From Enterobacteriaceae bacterium 4M9 (GTDB taxonomy: Bacteria; Pseudomonadota; Gammaproteobacteria; Enterobacterales; Enterobacteriaceae), in assembly GCA_010092695.1 (NCBI GenBank), contig JAADJJ010000001.1, positions 1,302,001 to 1,366,000 on the forward strand: a stretch of DNA of 64,000 nucleotides. The letters run 5' to 3'. The notes under the pieces were generated by a model that was not told the origin of the DNA, did not search any database, and saw only the letters and a program-made list of their open reading frames with translations. Position 1 is the first letter of the stretch; each line of letters starts with the position of its first letter. Below are positions 53,946-63,306 of the stretch, one piece after another. A program made the translations under genes and the position numbers.

Positions 53946-56900
53946 GCGAGGCCGACGCCCAGTCGCTTGACCCGCTCAGTCTACCGCTTACGGGCGAGCG
54001 GCTAATTGAGGCATCTGCGGGCACAGGTAAAACCTTCACCATTGCTGCGCTTTACCTGCGTCTGCTGCTGGGGCTGGGAGGGGAGAGTGCCTTCCCGCGC
54101 TCCCTCGGCGTAGAAGAACTGCTGGTAGTGACCTTTACCGAAGCGGCGACCGAAGAGCTGCGCGGGCGCATCCGTGCACGAATTCACGAACTGCGTATCG
54201 CCTGCATTCGCGGGCGTACCGACGACCCGCTGTTAAAACGCCTGCTCGACGAGATCCCTGATTTGTCCCAGGCGGCACAGGTCCTTCTGCTGGCAGAGCG
54301 CCAGATGGACAACGCGGCCATATTTACCATTCACGGCTTCTGCCAGCGTATGCTTAGTCTGAATGCGTTTGAGTCCGGGATGCTGTTTGAGCAACGGCTG
54401 CTGGAAGATGAAAGCCAGTTGCGCCAGCAGGCGTGTGCAGATTTCTGGCGTCGCCATTGTTACCCACTCACACGCCCGGTCGCGCAGGCGGTGAGCGAAA
54501 TGTGGTCCGGGCCGCAAGCGCTACTGCGTGAAATCTACGCCTGGTTGCAGGGGGAAGCGCCGCTGTTGCGCCAGCCACCGGATAAGGAAGAGACGCTGCA
54601 GCAACGTCATGACGCGATTGTCGCACGCATTGACGATATCAAAGCCCAGTGGCGCGCGGCTGCTCCAGAACTGGAGGCGATGATAGCGGCTTCCGGCGTT
54701 GATAAGCGCAGCTTCAGCAGCAAGAATCTGCCCACCTGGCTTGAGAAAGTGGGCGAATGGGCCGCGCTTGAGACCACCACTTACCAGCTGCCCGATGCGC
54801 TGGCGAAGTTCGCGCAATCCTTCCTTATCGAAAAAACCAAAAAGGGTGAACCGCCGCGCCACCCGCTGTTTGACGCTATCGACACGCTGTTGGCCGAGCC
54901 GCTTACGTTGCGCGATTTGGTCATCGCACGCGCGATTGTTGAGATTCGTGACAGCGTAGCGAAAGAGAAGCAGCGGCGCGGCGAGCTTGGTTTTGACGAT
55001 ATGCTGAGCCGCCTGGATATTGCGTTGCGCCAGCCCGGTGCCGAGCAGCTTGCAGCCGCCATTCGCCGACGTTTCCCGGTAGCAATGATTGACGAATTCC
55101 AGGATACCGACCCCCAGCAGTACCGCATCTTTCGCCGTATCTGGCTCAACCAGGTTGATACGGCGCTGCTGCTGATTGGGGATCCTAAGCAGGCGATTTA
55201 CGCCTTTCGCGGTGCTGATATCTTCACCTACATGCGCGCACGCGCAGAGGTAAGCGCCCACTACACACTTGATACCAACTGGCGCTCGGCACCTGGCGTA
55301 GTCGCGAGCGTTAATGCGCTGTTTGCTCACCAGAACAACCCGTTTTTGTTTCGTCAGATCCCTTTTTTGCCGGTAAATCCGGCGCCACACAACGCTCACA
55401 TGCGCTTTACCGTAGACGGTATTGCACAGAAGCCAGTTTCATTCTGGCTGGCGGCAGGCGAAGGGGCGAGCGTAAGTGATTACCAACAAACCATGGCAAA
55501 CCGCTGCGCGAGGCAGATAAGAGACTGGCTGGAGGCCGGGCAGCGTGGTTCGGCGCTGCTGTGGCGCGGTGAGTCAGCGCGCCCGGTACAGGCGAGTGAT
55601 ATCACCATTCTGGTGCGCAGCCGTGGTGAGGCAGCCGTGGTGCGTGAAGCGCTGACGACACTGAATATCCCCTCTGTGTATCTCTCTAACCGTGACAGCG
55701 TGTTTGCCACCCAGGAAGCGCGCGAGCTTTTATGGTTGTTGCAGGCGGTGCTGGCTCCCGGCCAGGAAAGCGCGCTGCGCAGCGCGATGGCAACCAGCAT
55801 TCTTGGCCTGGATGCGCAGGCATTAGATGCGCTTAACCAGGATGAAGTGGCCTGGGACGCGCTGGTTGAAGAGTTTGACGGTTACCGCCAGCGTTGGTTA
55901 CGGCGCGGAGTGATGCCCATGATCCGCGAGATGATGGCAACGCGCGGCGTAGCTGAAAGCTTGCTCGCCTCCCCAGGCGGTGAGCGTCGCCTGACGGATG
56001 TGCTGCACCTGAGTGAGTTATTACAGGAGGCAGCAGCAAGCCTCGACAGCGAGCATGCGCTGGTGCGCTGGCTGGCGCAAAACATCGCCGAGCCGGACAG
56101 TAACGCCTCTTCTCAGCAGTTGCGCCTGGAAAGCGACAGGCACCTGGTGCAGGTGGTGACCATCCATAAATCGAAAGGGCTGGAGTACTCGCTGGTTTGT
56201 CTGCCCTTCATCGCCAGCTTCCGGGCGCAAAAGCAGGCGCTTTATCATGACCGAAGCACTTTTGAAACGCTGCTCGATCTCAGTAACGATGCCGAAAGCC
56301 TTGGACTTGCCGAAGAAGAACGTCTGGCAGAAGACCTGCGTTTGCTTTACGTGGCACTGACTCGTGCTATCTGGCACGTGAGTGTCGGCATTGCGCCGCT
56401 GTTTCGCGGCAGTCGGACAAAGAAAGGTGAAACGGATTTGCATCTGAGCGCCATTGGCTGGCTGCTCCAGCGCGGTGAAGCGCTGGAGGCTGCCCGACTG
56501 CACGAGACGCTGGTGCATTTTTGCGGTGACGATATGCTGCTGGAGGTGGTCGAGTCAGACGATGACCATCGCCCCTGGGCGCCAACACTTGCCCCGACAC
56601 GCTCCCTGGCCGCACGCGTCATGGCACAACCGCTGCGCGATGACTGGCGAGTGACCAGCTACTCTGGTTTACAGCGCCACGGCGGCGGTACGGCGCAGGA
56701 CTTGCTGCCCCGGCTGGATATTGACGCAGCGGGGGCAGGCGAAAGCTTAAGTGAACCCTCGCTTACGCCGCATACCTTCCCACGCGGCGCTTCGCCGGGA
56801 ACGTTTTTGCACAGCTTATTTGAGCAACTGGAGTTTACGCAGCCGGTTGATGCGCACTGGATGACCGAGCAGCTTCAGCTGGGTGGTTTTGATGAGGCCT

Positions 56901-57487
56901 GGCAGCCGACGCTGAGTGCCTGGTTAAACCAGATTCTGGCAACACCGCTTAACGACAGCGGTGTGTCGCTTGGCAAGCTCAGTGCCAAAGACCGACAGGT
57001 AGAGATGGCGTTTTACCTGCCGATAGACGCCATGCTGTCACCGCAGGCTGTGGACGCGCTTACCCACCGCTACGACCCGTTGTCGGCACAGTGCCCGCCG
57101 CTGGATTTTCATCGCCTGCGCGGCATGCTTAAAGGCTTTATCGACCTGGTGTTCCGCTGGCAGGGGCGCTACTACCTGCTGGATTATAAATCCAACTGGC
57201 TGGGCGAAGGCAGCGAGGCCTACACGCCAGCGGCGATGGAAAAAGCCATGTGTCAGCATCGTTATGACCTGCAATACCAGCTTTACAGCCTGGCGCTGCA
57301 CCGTTATTTGCGCCATCGCATTACGGATTACGACTACGAGCACCATTTTGGCGGTGTCATCTACCTGTTTTTACGCGGCGTTGAAGGCAACGGCTCCGGG
57401 CAGGGGATCTTCAGTACGCGCCCCGACCCGGCGTTGATTGCCGGGCTGGATACGCTGTTTGCAGGCGAAGGGGAGCCGACCGTATGA
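53942..57487 (+). CDS. recB: RecB, exodeoxyribonuclease V beta chain
   Basis: The 1181-residue protein matches E. coli RecB (1180). The SF1A 3'-5' helicase motor has Walker A SAGTGKTF near residue 28, Walker B region DEFQDTDPQQYRIF, and LLIGDPKQAIYAFRGAD. The C-terminal nuclease domain carries the PD-(D/E)xK-like DLVFRWQGRYYLLDYKSNWL. It drives unwinding and Chi-regulated DNA degradation and RecA loading. The ATG overlaps the ptrA stop and the end overlaps recD. Confidence 0.97.
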   Translation: MSEADAQSLDPLSLPLTGERLIEASAGTGKTFTIAALYLRLLLGLGGESAFPRSLGVEELLVVTFTEAATEELRGRIRARIHELRIACIRGRTDDPLLKRLLDEIPDLSQAAQVLLLAERQMDNAAIFTIHGFCQRMLSLNAFESGMLFEQRLLEDESQLRQQACADFWRRHCYPLTRPVAQAVSEMWSGPQALLREIYAWLQGEAPLLRQPPDKEETLQQRHDAIVARIDDIKAQWRAAAPELEAMIAASGVDKRSFSSKNLPTWLEKVGEWAALETTTYQLPDALAKFAQSFLIEKTKKGEPPRHPLFDAIDTLLAEPLTLRDLVIARAIVEIRDSVAKEKQRRGELGFDDMLSRLDIALRQPGAEQLAAAIRRRFPVAMIDEFQDTDPQQYRIFRRIWLNQVDTALLLIGDPKQAIYAFRGADIFTYMRARAEVSAHYTLDTNWRSAPGVVASVNALFAHQNNPFLFRQIPFLPVNPAPHNAHMRFTVDGIAQKPVSFWLAAGEGASVSDYQQTMANRCARQIRDWLEAGQRGSALLWRGESARPVQASDITILVRSRGEAAVVREALTTLNIPSVYLSNRDSVFATQEARELLWLLQAVLAPGQESALRSAMATSILGLDAQALDALNQDEVAWDALVEEFDGYRQRWLRRGVMPMIREMMATRGVAESLLASPGGERRLTDVLHLSELLQEAAASLDSEHALVRWLAQNIAEPDSNASSQQLRLESDRHLVQVVTIHKSKGLEYSLVCLPFIASFRAQKQALYHDRSTFETLLDLSNDAESLGLAEEERLAEDLRLLYVALTRAIWHVSVGIAPLFRGSRTKKGETDLHLSAIGWLLQRGEALEAARLHETLVHFCGDDMLLEVVESDDDHRPWAPTLAPTRSLAARVMAQPLRDDWRVTSYSGLQRHGGGTAQDLLPRLDIDAAGAGESLSEPSLTPHTFPRGASPGTFLHSLFEQLEFTQPVDAHWMTEQLQLGGFDEAWQPTLSAWLNQILATPLNDSGVSLGKLSAKDRQVEMAFYLPIDAMLSPQAVDALTHRYDPLSAQCPPLDFHRLRGMLKGFIDLVFRWQGRYYLLDYKSNWLGEGSEAYTPAAMEKAMCQHRYDLQYQLYSLALHRYLRHRITDYDYEHHFGGVIYLFLRGVEGNGSGQGIFSTRPDPALIAGLDTLFAGEGEPTV

Positions 57488-59340
57488 CAATGACTGCATT
57501 ACTGGAACAGGCAGTGGCGCACAAGCTGTTGCGCCCGCTTGACGTTCGCTTTGCTCTGACATTGGTGAGCGAAGAGGTTCCCGCCGCCGTGCTTGCCGCT
57601 GCGCTACTGAGCCGTGATGCCGGAGAAGGGCACGTGTGCCTGCCGCTGGCGCGCCTGGTGCCAGCGTGTTGTTTTCCGGCTCGCCATGAGGCGCTGGCGC
57701 ATGCGCTGTTTGCGGCGGCGGGTGCGCCTCAGTGCTGGCGCGATGTGCTGCTGAGCTCGTCGGCCATCAGCGAAGGCGAGGGGGCAACACCGATAAAACT
57801 GGTTGGTGAGCGCCTGTATCTCAACCGTATGTGGTGCAACGAGCAGACGGTGGCGGCATTCTTTCGAGATGAGAACCGCGCTATTGAGCATGATGAAGCG
57901 CAGTTGCGCACCGTGCTTGACGGTTTGTTTGCGCCCGTTGAGGGTGTTGACTGGCAAAAAGTGGCTGCCGCAGTAGCGTTGACGCGCCGTATCGCCGTGA
58001 TTTCTGGAGGGCCGGGCACCGGCAAAACTACCACGGTGGCAAAATTGTTAGCCGCCCTGGTGCAGCTTGAGGAAGAAAATCAGCCGCGGATTCGGCTTGC
58101 TGCACCAACGGGGAAAGCGGCAGCGCGACTAACGGAATCGTTGGGAGGAGCGCTGGCGCGCCTGCCGCTGACGGACGGGCAAAAAGCGCTGCTGCCGGAA
58201 GATGCCTGTACGCTACATCGTCTGCTGGGTGTGCAGCCGGGTAGCCAGCGCCTGCGTTATCACGCTGACAACCCGCTGCATCTTGATGTGTTGGTGGTCG
58301 ATGAAGCATCCATGGTAGACCTGCCGATGATGGCGCGCCTGGTAGCGGCATTACCGACGCGCGCGCGGATTATTTTTCTTGGCGACCGCGATCAGCTGGC
58401 CTCTGTGGAGGCGGGCGCGGTGCTGGGTGACATCTGTCAGTTTGTGAGCCAGGGCTACAGCCGCGAACGCGCAGCCGAGCTATCGCGCCTGACCGGTTGT
58501 GACGTTGAGGCGGGCGAAGAGGGCGGCGCACAACAGCTTCGCGATGGTCTGTGCCTGCTGCGTAAAAGCTACCGTTTTGGCAGCGATTCCGGCATCGGGC
58601 AACTGGCGGCGGCCGTCAACCGCAGCGATACGCGCCAGGCACTGGCGTTATGTCGTGCGTCGTTTGATGATATTGCCAGTCATTCAATGAGTGACCAGGC
58701 AGATTACGCTGCAATGATTGAGGGCGCGCAGCAGGGCTATGCGCGTTATCTTGAACTGGTACGCCAGCCTGATGGCGAGCCTTTGCAGGTACTGCGTGCA
58801 TTTGGTGACTATCAATTGCTGTGCGCACTGCGCGAAGGGCCGTTTGGCGTGAGCGGGCTTAACGAGCGACTTGAGCAGGCGCTGATGCAGCGCCGCCTGA
58901 TCTCGCGCCCTGACAGCCTGTCGCGCTGGTATCACGGGCGACCGGTCATGATCACGCGCAACGACAGCGCGCTGGGCCTGTTTAACGGCGATATCGGTAT
59001 TGCGCTGCGCCAGCGTGATGAACTGCGGGTGTGGTTCCCAATGCCTGACGGGACGCTTAAGTCCGTGCAGCCGAGCCGCCTGCCGGAGCATGAAACAGCG
59101 TGGGCGATGACCGTGCATAAATCTCAGGGCTCGGAGTTCGAGCACGCGGCGCTGGTGTTGCCCGGTGAGTTTGCCCCGCTGATTACCCGTGAGTTGGTGT
59201 ATACCGCGATTACCCGTGCGCGTAAGCAGCTTTCGCTTTACGCGCAACCGCGCGTGCTGGAACTGGCGATTGCCACCGGTACAGAGCGCCGCAGCGGGCT
59301 ATCAGCGCTTTTTGCGGGTGTGATGGACGCTATTGAGTAG
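57484..59340 (+). CDS. recD: RecD, exodeoxyribonuclease V alpha chain
   Basis: The 618-residue SF1B 5'-3' helicase is slightly longer than E. coli RecD (608). Walker A is SGGPGTGKTTTV (about residues 176-187), Walker B VVDEASMVDLPMM, and the C-terminal motif TVHKSQGSEFEHA is typical. It is the fast motor of RecBCD before Chi. It overlaps the recB end by four bases. Confidence 0.96.
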   Translation: MTMTALLEQAVAHKLLRPLDVRFALTLVSEEVPAAVLAAALLSRDAGEGHVCLPLARLVPACCFPARHEALAHALFAAAGAPQCWRDVLLSSSAISEGEGATPIKLVGERLYLNRMWCNEQTVAAFFRDENRAIEHDEAQLRTVLDGLFAPVEGVDWQKVAAAVALTRRIAVISGGPGTGKTTTVAKLLAALVQLEEENQPRIRLAAPTGKAAARLTESLGGALARLPLTDGQKALLPEDACTLHRLLGVQPGSQRLRYHADNPLHLDVLVVDEASMVDLPMMARLVAALPTRARIIFLGDRDQLASVEAGAVLGDICQFVSQGYSRERAAELSRLTGCDVEAGEEGGAQQLRDGLCLLRKSYRFGSDSGIGQLAAAVNRSDTRQALALCRASFDDIASHSMSDQADYAAMIEGAQQGYARYLELVRQPDGEPLQVLRAFGDYQLLCALREGPFGVSGLNERLEQALMQRRLISRPDSLSRWYHGRPVMITRNDSALGLFNGDIGIALRQRDELRVWFPMPDGTLKSVQPSRLPEHETAWAMTVHKSQGSEFEHAALVLPGEFAPLITRELVYTAITRARKQLSLYAQPRVLELAIATGTERRSGLSALFAGVMDAIE

Positions 59341-59470
59341 GACTAAACACGACGCAGGCGTGCAGGGTTTGTCGGTTATCATAGTGTCAGGACAGAGGTC
59401 AGTAGACGTGGTTATGATGGCCGAGGCTGGGAAGCGTAGCGTAGAGTGCTTCCGGAAAATTGGTTGAGAT

Positions 59471-59503
59471 AGACACACAGCCCGGTGAACGGGCTGTGTG
59501 TGC
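59471..59503. terminator. Stem-loop between convergent recD and argA
   Basis: A perfect 12-bp stem (59473-59484 with 59490-59501) with loop GTGAA lies in the gap between the convergent genes. No long T-run follows on either side, so it is a possible bidirectional or Rho-assisted terminator. Confidence 0.5.
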
Positions 59504-59577
59504 TTTGGGCGGGTAGCCAGAAGCCAGGGGTGTAGCGGCATGTAACCGCCATCGCGCCCTGACCTGCTGGCATTTGC

Positions 59578-60909
59578 TTAGCTCAAATCTGCCATCAGCA
59601 CCTTCGAGCGGCGCTGGTAGTTGTACATCTGTTTTTTACTTTCCGGCAGTAACTCGACATCCACCGGCATAAATCCGCGCTCCTGGAACCAGTGAATGCT
59701 GCGCGTGGTGAGCACAAACAGGCGCGTCAGCCCCATCTGCTTTGCCTGTGCAGCGATGCGGTTAAGCAGTTCTTCACCGCGCGACGAACTGCGGTAGTCC
59801 GGATGCACCGCCACGCAGGCCATTTCACCAATCTTCTCCTCGGCAAAAGGATACAGCGCGGCGCAGGCGATAGTCAGGTTATCGCGCTCGATAATGGTGA
59901 ACTTATCAATTTCCATTTCCAGCTGCTCGCGTGAGCGGCGCACCAGAATGCCCTGCTGCTCCAGCGGGCGAATCAACTCCAGAATGCCGCCAATATCGTT
60001 GATTGTTGCGCGGCGAATCTGCTCGGCGCTTTCCATCACAATCTGGGTACCGATGCCGTCGCGCGAGAACAGTTCCTGGAGCAGTGCGCCGTCTTCGCGG
60101 TAGCTGATAAGGTGGCAGCGACGCACGCCGCTGCGACAGGCTTTCACTGCACCGCGTAAAAAGCGCACCGTACCCGAATGGTAATCACCCTCGGCTTCAA
60201 GCTCTTCCACACGCTGCTGGGCATCATTTGGGAACAACTCGGAAACGATATTGCCTTCGGCGTTGATAACGCCCTGTGAGGAGCAAAAGCCAATCATCTT
60301 TTCAGCACGCAGTTTTGCGGCAAGCTGGGTGGCGATTTCTTCTGAGGTGAGGTTGAAGCTTTCACCGGTGACCGACACCGCGACCGGCCCCAGCAGCACA
60401 ATAGCGCCGCTGTCGAGCTGGCGGTTAATCGCCTCTTCGTCGATACGGCGGATGCGCCCGCTGTGGCAATAGTCCACGCCATCGTCCACGCCCAGCGGCT
60501 GGGAAATAATAAAGTTACCGCTTACTACGTTAATGTGCGCACCCTGAAGTGGGGTATTGCTAAGGCTCATTGACAGGCGAGCGGTAATTTCCAGCTGTAG
60601 CATACCGGCGGCCTGCTTAACCAGTTCCAGCGCTCTGGCATCGGTGACGCGGGTGTGCTTGTGATAAATGGGTTCACAGTGGTGCTCAGCGAGGTTAGCG
60701 TCAATCTGTGGACGTGCGCCATACACAACAACAAGGCGAATGCCCAGACTGTGTAAAAGTCCTATGTCATTGACAATACTTGAGAAGTTTTCATCTTCTA
60801 TCGCTTCGCCGCCTAACATAATGACAAACGTTTTGCCCCGGTGGGCGTTGATGTAGGGGACGGAGTGACGAAATCCTTCGACCAGCTCTGTTTTGCGCTC
60901 CTTAACCAC
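59578..60909 (-). CDS. argA: N-acetylglutamate synthase
   Basis: GTG 60909 (MVKERKTELVEGF) preceded by GAGGAAG gives 443 residues, identical to E. coli ArgA; the ATG 18 bases upstream overlaps an operator and is less likely. The N-terminal amino-acid-kinase-like domain binds arginine for feedback inhibition; the C-terminal GNAT domain (about residues 295-430, ACVAVHPDYRSSSRGEELL) transfers acetyl from acetyl-CoA to glutamate, the first step of arginine synthesis. Two ARG boxes lie at its start. Confidence 0.95.
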   Translation of the reverse strand: MVKERKTELVEGFRHSVPYINAHRGKTFVIMLGGEAIEDENFSSIVNDIGLLHSLGIRLVVVYGARPQIDANLAEHHCEPIYHKHTRVTDARALELVKQAAGMLQLEITARLSMSLSNTPLQGAHINVVSGNFIISQPLGVDDGVDYCHSGRIRRIDEEAINRQLDSGAIVLLGPVAVSVTGESFNLTSEEIATQLAAKLRAEKMIGFCSSQGVINAEGNIVSELFPNDAQQRVEELEAEGDYHSGTVRFLRGAVKACRSGVRRCHLISYREDGALLQELFSRDGIGTQIVMESAEQIRRATINDIGGILELIRPLEQQGILVRRSREQLEMEIDKFTIIERDNLTIACAALYPFAEEKIGEMACVAVHPDYRSSSRGEELLNRIAAQAKQMGLTRLFVLTTRSIHWFQERGFMPVDVELLPESKKQMYNYQRRSKVLMADLS

Positions 60910-60920
60910 GGCACTTCCTC

Positions 60921-60959
60921 GCTGCATTTTTATTCGTAATTAATGTATTTTTATTCTTT
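60921..60959 (-). promoter_or_regulatory. Paired ARG boxes (ArgR operator) of argA
   Basis: Two imperfect copies of the ARG box, with cores TGCATTTTTATTC (60923-60935) and TGTATTTTTATTC (60944-60956), are exactly 21 bases apart, i.e. 18-bp boxes separated by 3 bp. This is the paired arrangement bound by the arginine repressor hexamer. They lie just upstream of the argA start. Confidence 0.82.
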
Positions 60960-61127
60960 TCCGGTCGCGAGCGCAAGCGGCAATTTCACCTGTTTTTCAC
61001 ACAATAAGCGCATTTGTTATTGAATGTTTACCCTTCTATAGATGACAGTAGATAACGCTTTCGCTAAAGTTTTCGGCTAAGAATTTTTAAAACGTAGATA
61101 TTGGTTCGCTATTTGCTCGGGAGAAGC

Positions 61128-62378
61128 ATGTCGGGAGACCGTTTATTCAGCCGCCGCCGCTTGCTGCAGGGGGCGGGAGCCATGTGGCTGTTGAGCGTCA
61201 GCCCGCTGGGGTTTGCCGCAACAAGTCAGGTGATTGCCGTGCGCGTGTGGCCGGCGTCGGCCTACACGCGTGTGACGCTGGAGTCCAGCCGCGAGCTTAA
61301 ATATCGCCAGTTTGCGCTCAGCAACCCGGAGCGCGTAGTGGTGGATATTGAGGGCGTGCAGCTTAATTCGGTGCTCAAAGGGCTGGACAACCTGGTGCGT
61401 GCCGACGATCCGTACATCAAATCCGCGCGCGTCGGGCAGTTTGACCCGCAAACCGTGCGCCTGGTGTTTGAGCTTCGCCAGAACGTGTCCCCGCATATGT
61501 TTGCGCTGGCGCCAGTGGCGGAATTTAAAGACCGCCTGGTGATGGACCTCTATCCGGCTAACGCGGCCAGCGAGCAGGACCCGTTGATGGCGCTGCTTGA
61601 AGATTACAATAAAGGCACGCTGGATAAGCAGAGCGTTCAGCAAAATCAGGGGCCGCAGCCGGGCAGGGCCGGGCGCGACAGGCCAGTCGTTATCATGCTT
61701 GACCCAGGCCACGGTGGTGAAGACCCCGGCGCCATTGGCAAATACAAAACCCATGAGAAAGACGTGGTGTTGCAGATTGCCCGCCGCCTGAAAGCGCTGA
61801 TTGATAAAGAGTCCAATATGAAAGCGTATATGACGCGCAATGAGGACATCTTTATTCCCCTGGGCGTGCGCGTGGCGAAGGCGCGTAAGCAGCGAGCGGA
61901 TCTGTTTGTCTCGATTCACGCCGATGCCTTTACCGACCGTTCGGCTCATGGCTCCTCAGTGTTTGCGCTGTCAACCAAAGGGGCGACCAGTACCGCGGCG
62001 AAGTATCTGGCACAAACCCAGAACGCCGCTGACCTGATTGGCGGCGTGGGAAAAAGCGGTGACCGCTATCTCGACCACACGATGTTCGATATGGTGCAGT
62101 CGTTGACCATTAACGACAGCCTGGCGTTTGGTAAAGCGGTGCTCACTCATATGGGTAACATCAACCGCTTGCATAAGCCGCGTGTGGAACAGGCGGGGTT
62201 TGCCGTACTCAAGGCACCGGATATCCCGTCAATTCTGGTTGAGACGGCGTTTATCAGCAATGTGGATGAAGAGCGCAAGCTGCGTACAGCGGCGTTTCAG
62301 CAGAAGGTGGCAGAATCAATTCTTAAAGGTATTCGCGCCTATTTTGCCAGTGATGCGATGCTGGCGCGGCGTGGATAG
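61128..62378 (+). CDS. amiC: AmiC, Tat-exported N-acetylmuramoyl-L-alanine amidase
   Basis: ATG 61128 with GGGAGAAGC upstream gives 416 residues (E. coli 417); an earlier in-frame GTG/ATG is not needed. The twin-arginine signal peptide SRRRLLQGAGAMWLLSVS is clear. An AMIN domain for septal targeting covers about residues 35-150 and an Amidase_3 domain about 185-405, with zinc ligands in DPGHGGEDPG and SIHADAF and the catalytic Glu in VETAFISN. It splits daughter-cell peptidoglycan when activated by NlpD. Confidence 0.95.
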   Translation: MSGDRLFSRRRLLQGAGAMWLLSVSPLGFAATSQVIAVRVWPASAYTRVTLESSRELKYRQFALSNPERVVVDIEGVQLNSVLKGLDNLVRADDPYIKSARVGQFDPQTVRLVFELRQNVSPHMFALAPVAEFKDRLVMDLYPANAASEQDPLMALLEDYNKGTLDKQSVQQNQGPQPGRAGRDRPVVIMLDPGHGGEDPGAIGKYKTHEKDVVLQIARRLKALIDKESNMKAYMTRNEDIFIPLGVRVAKARKQRADLFVSIHADAFTDRSAHGSSVFALSTKGATSTAAKYLAQTQNAADLIGGVGKSGDRYLDHTMFDMVQSLTINDSLAFGKAVLTHMGNINRLHKPRVEQAGFAVLKAPDIPSILVETAFISNVDEERKLRTAAFQQKVAESILKGIRAYFASDAMLARRG

Positions 62379-62490
62379 TCGAAAAGTATAAACAAGCGCC
62401 CTGCGGGGTAATGCTGGTCATTTAAGGTTTAGTGAGTGTTCCGTTCACTCGAAGCCCGGCAACAAATGAGATTTCATAAACGGTGAACGG

Positions 62491-62700
62491 GCAAAGAGGG
62501 CTACCGCAGCCCTCTTTGCAATCTCCGGCGGCCCCGCCAGGAAATCGCCGCTTCGCGGTGCGCTCCCCTCCCGGCCTTCAGCCTGCGGCCGGCTCCACGC
62601 AGCATCCATGCTGCGCATCGCCTCAGCCCGCCATCCCTGGCGGTCTGACCTTGTCTTCCGGACTTCCGGTTCGCCGATTTCAGCGGGGGTCAACAACCCC
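62491..62700. repeat. Run of about eight short hairpins (GC-rich structured element)
   Basis: After a perfect 12-bp stem (62491-62502 with 62508-62519, loop ACCGC) come further dyads with hardly a gap: 62527-62538, 62548-62558, 62571-62592 (6 bp), 62599-62614 (6-7 bp), 62628-62643 (6 bp, loop TCCC), 62658-62669 and 62686-62700. No similar run occurs elsewhere in the window. It may be a dispersed repeat element or the DNA of a structured RNA. Frames through it on both strands (62445-62702 minus, 62483-62905 plus) look like by-products. The surrounding amiC-tRNA gap holds no other gene. Confidence 0.6.
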
Positions 62701-62849
62701 ACACTGTATGCCCGAGTGTTTCAACAGCAACGTTGTCGCTGCGAGTTACGCTCACAGAATAAAAATGCTTAAGTGTGGCAGATATTACCCTGTGGGGCGT
62801 TTTTTTATGGGGGCTGGGAATCAGGCTGGGTATGAATGGAGGCCAGAAA

Positions 62850-62873
62850 CAAAAAAACACCCGTCAGGGTGTT
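62850..62873 (-). terminator. Terminator of the initiator-tRNA operon
   Basis: On the minus strand ACACCC/GGGTGT (62867-62872 with 62857-62862) with loop TGAC is followed by seven T residues, 12 bases after the last tRNA. Confidence 0.9.
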
Positions 62874-62883
62874 CATTTTGTAT

Positions 62884-62960
<77 letters not shown>

Positions 62961-63020
62961 TCCGTCTTTCTACATCTTGGTAGAAACTTTTCACATTGTT
63001 GCGCCCTCAGGCGACTTAAT

Positions 63021-63097
<77 letters not shown>

Positions 63098-63110
63098 TCC
63101 GTGGATGCGC

Positions 63111-63138
63111 ACTATACTCTCCAGGAGATTTCATGCAA
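63111..63138 (-). promoter_or_regulatory. Promoter of the initiator-tRNA operon
   Basis: On the minus strand TTGCAT (63138-63133) and TATAGT (63116-63111) are separated by 16 bases and followed by the GC-rich discriminator GCGCATCC, a pattern of stringently controlled stable-RNA promoters. It lies just upstream of the first tRNA. Confidence 0.8.
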
Positions 63139-63306
63139 CCCCTTTTTTACAATAAGTCAGTATTTTTGAAAATGACCGGTTAATAATCCATCGATAGCGT
63201 GGTTTTTGTGCAGAATCAGCGCCGTGCGTAGGTCTGTGCATTTAAATAAGCCGAGGCGTTTGCTATCTTGCCGCATCAAGCTGCGTTAACGAAAAGAAGA
63301 GAAGAG

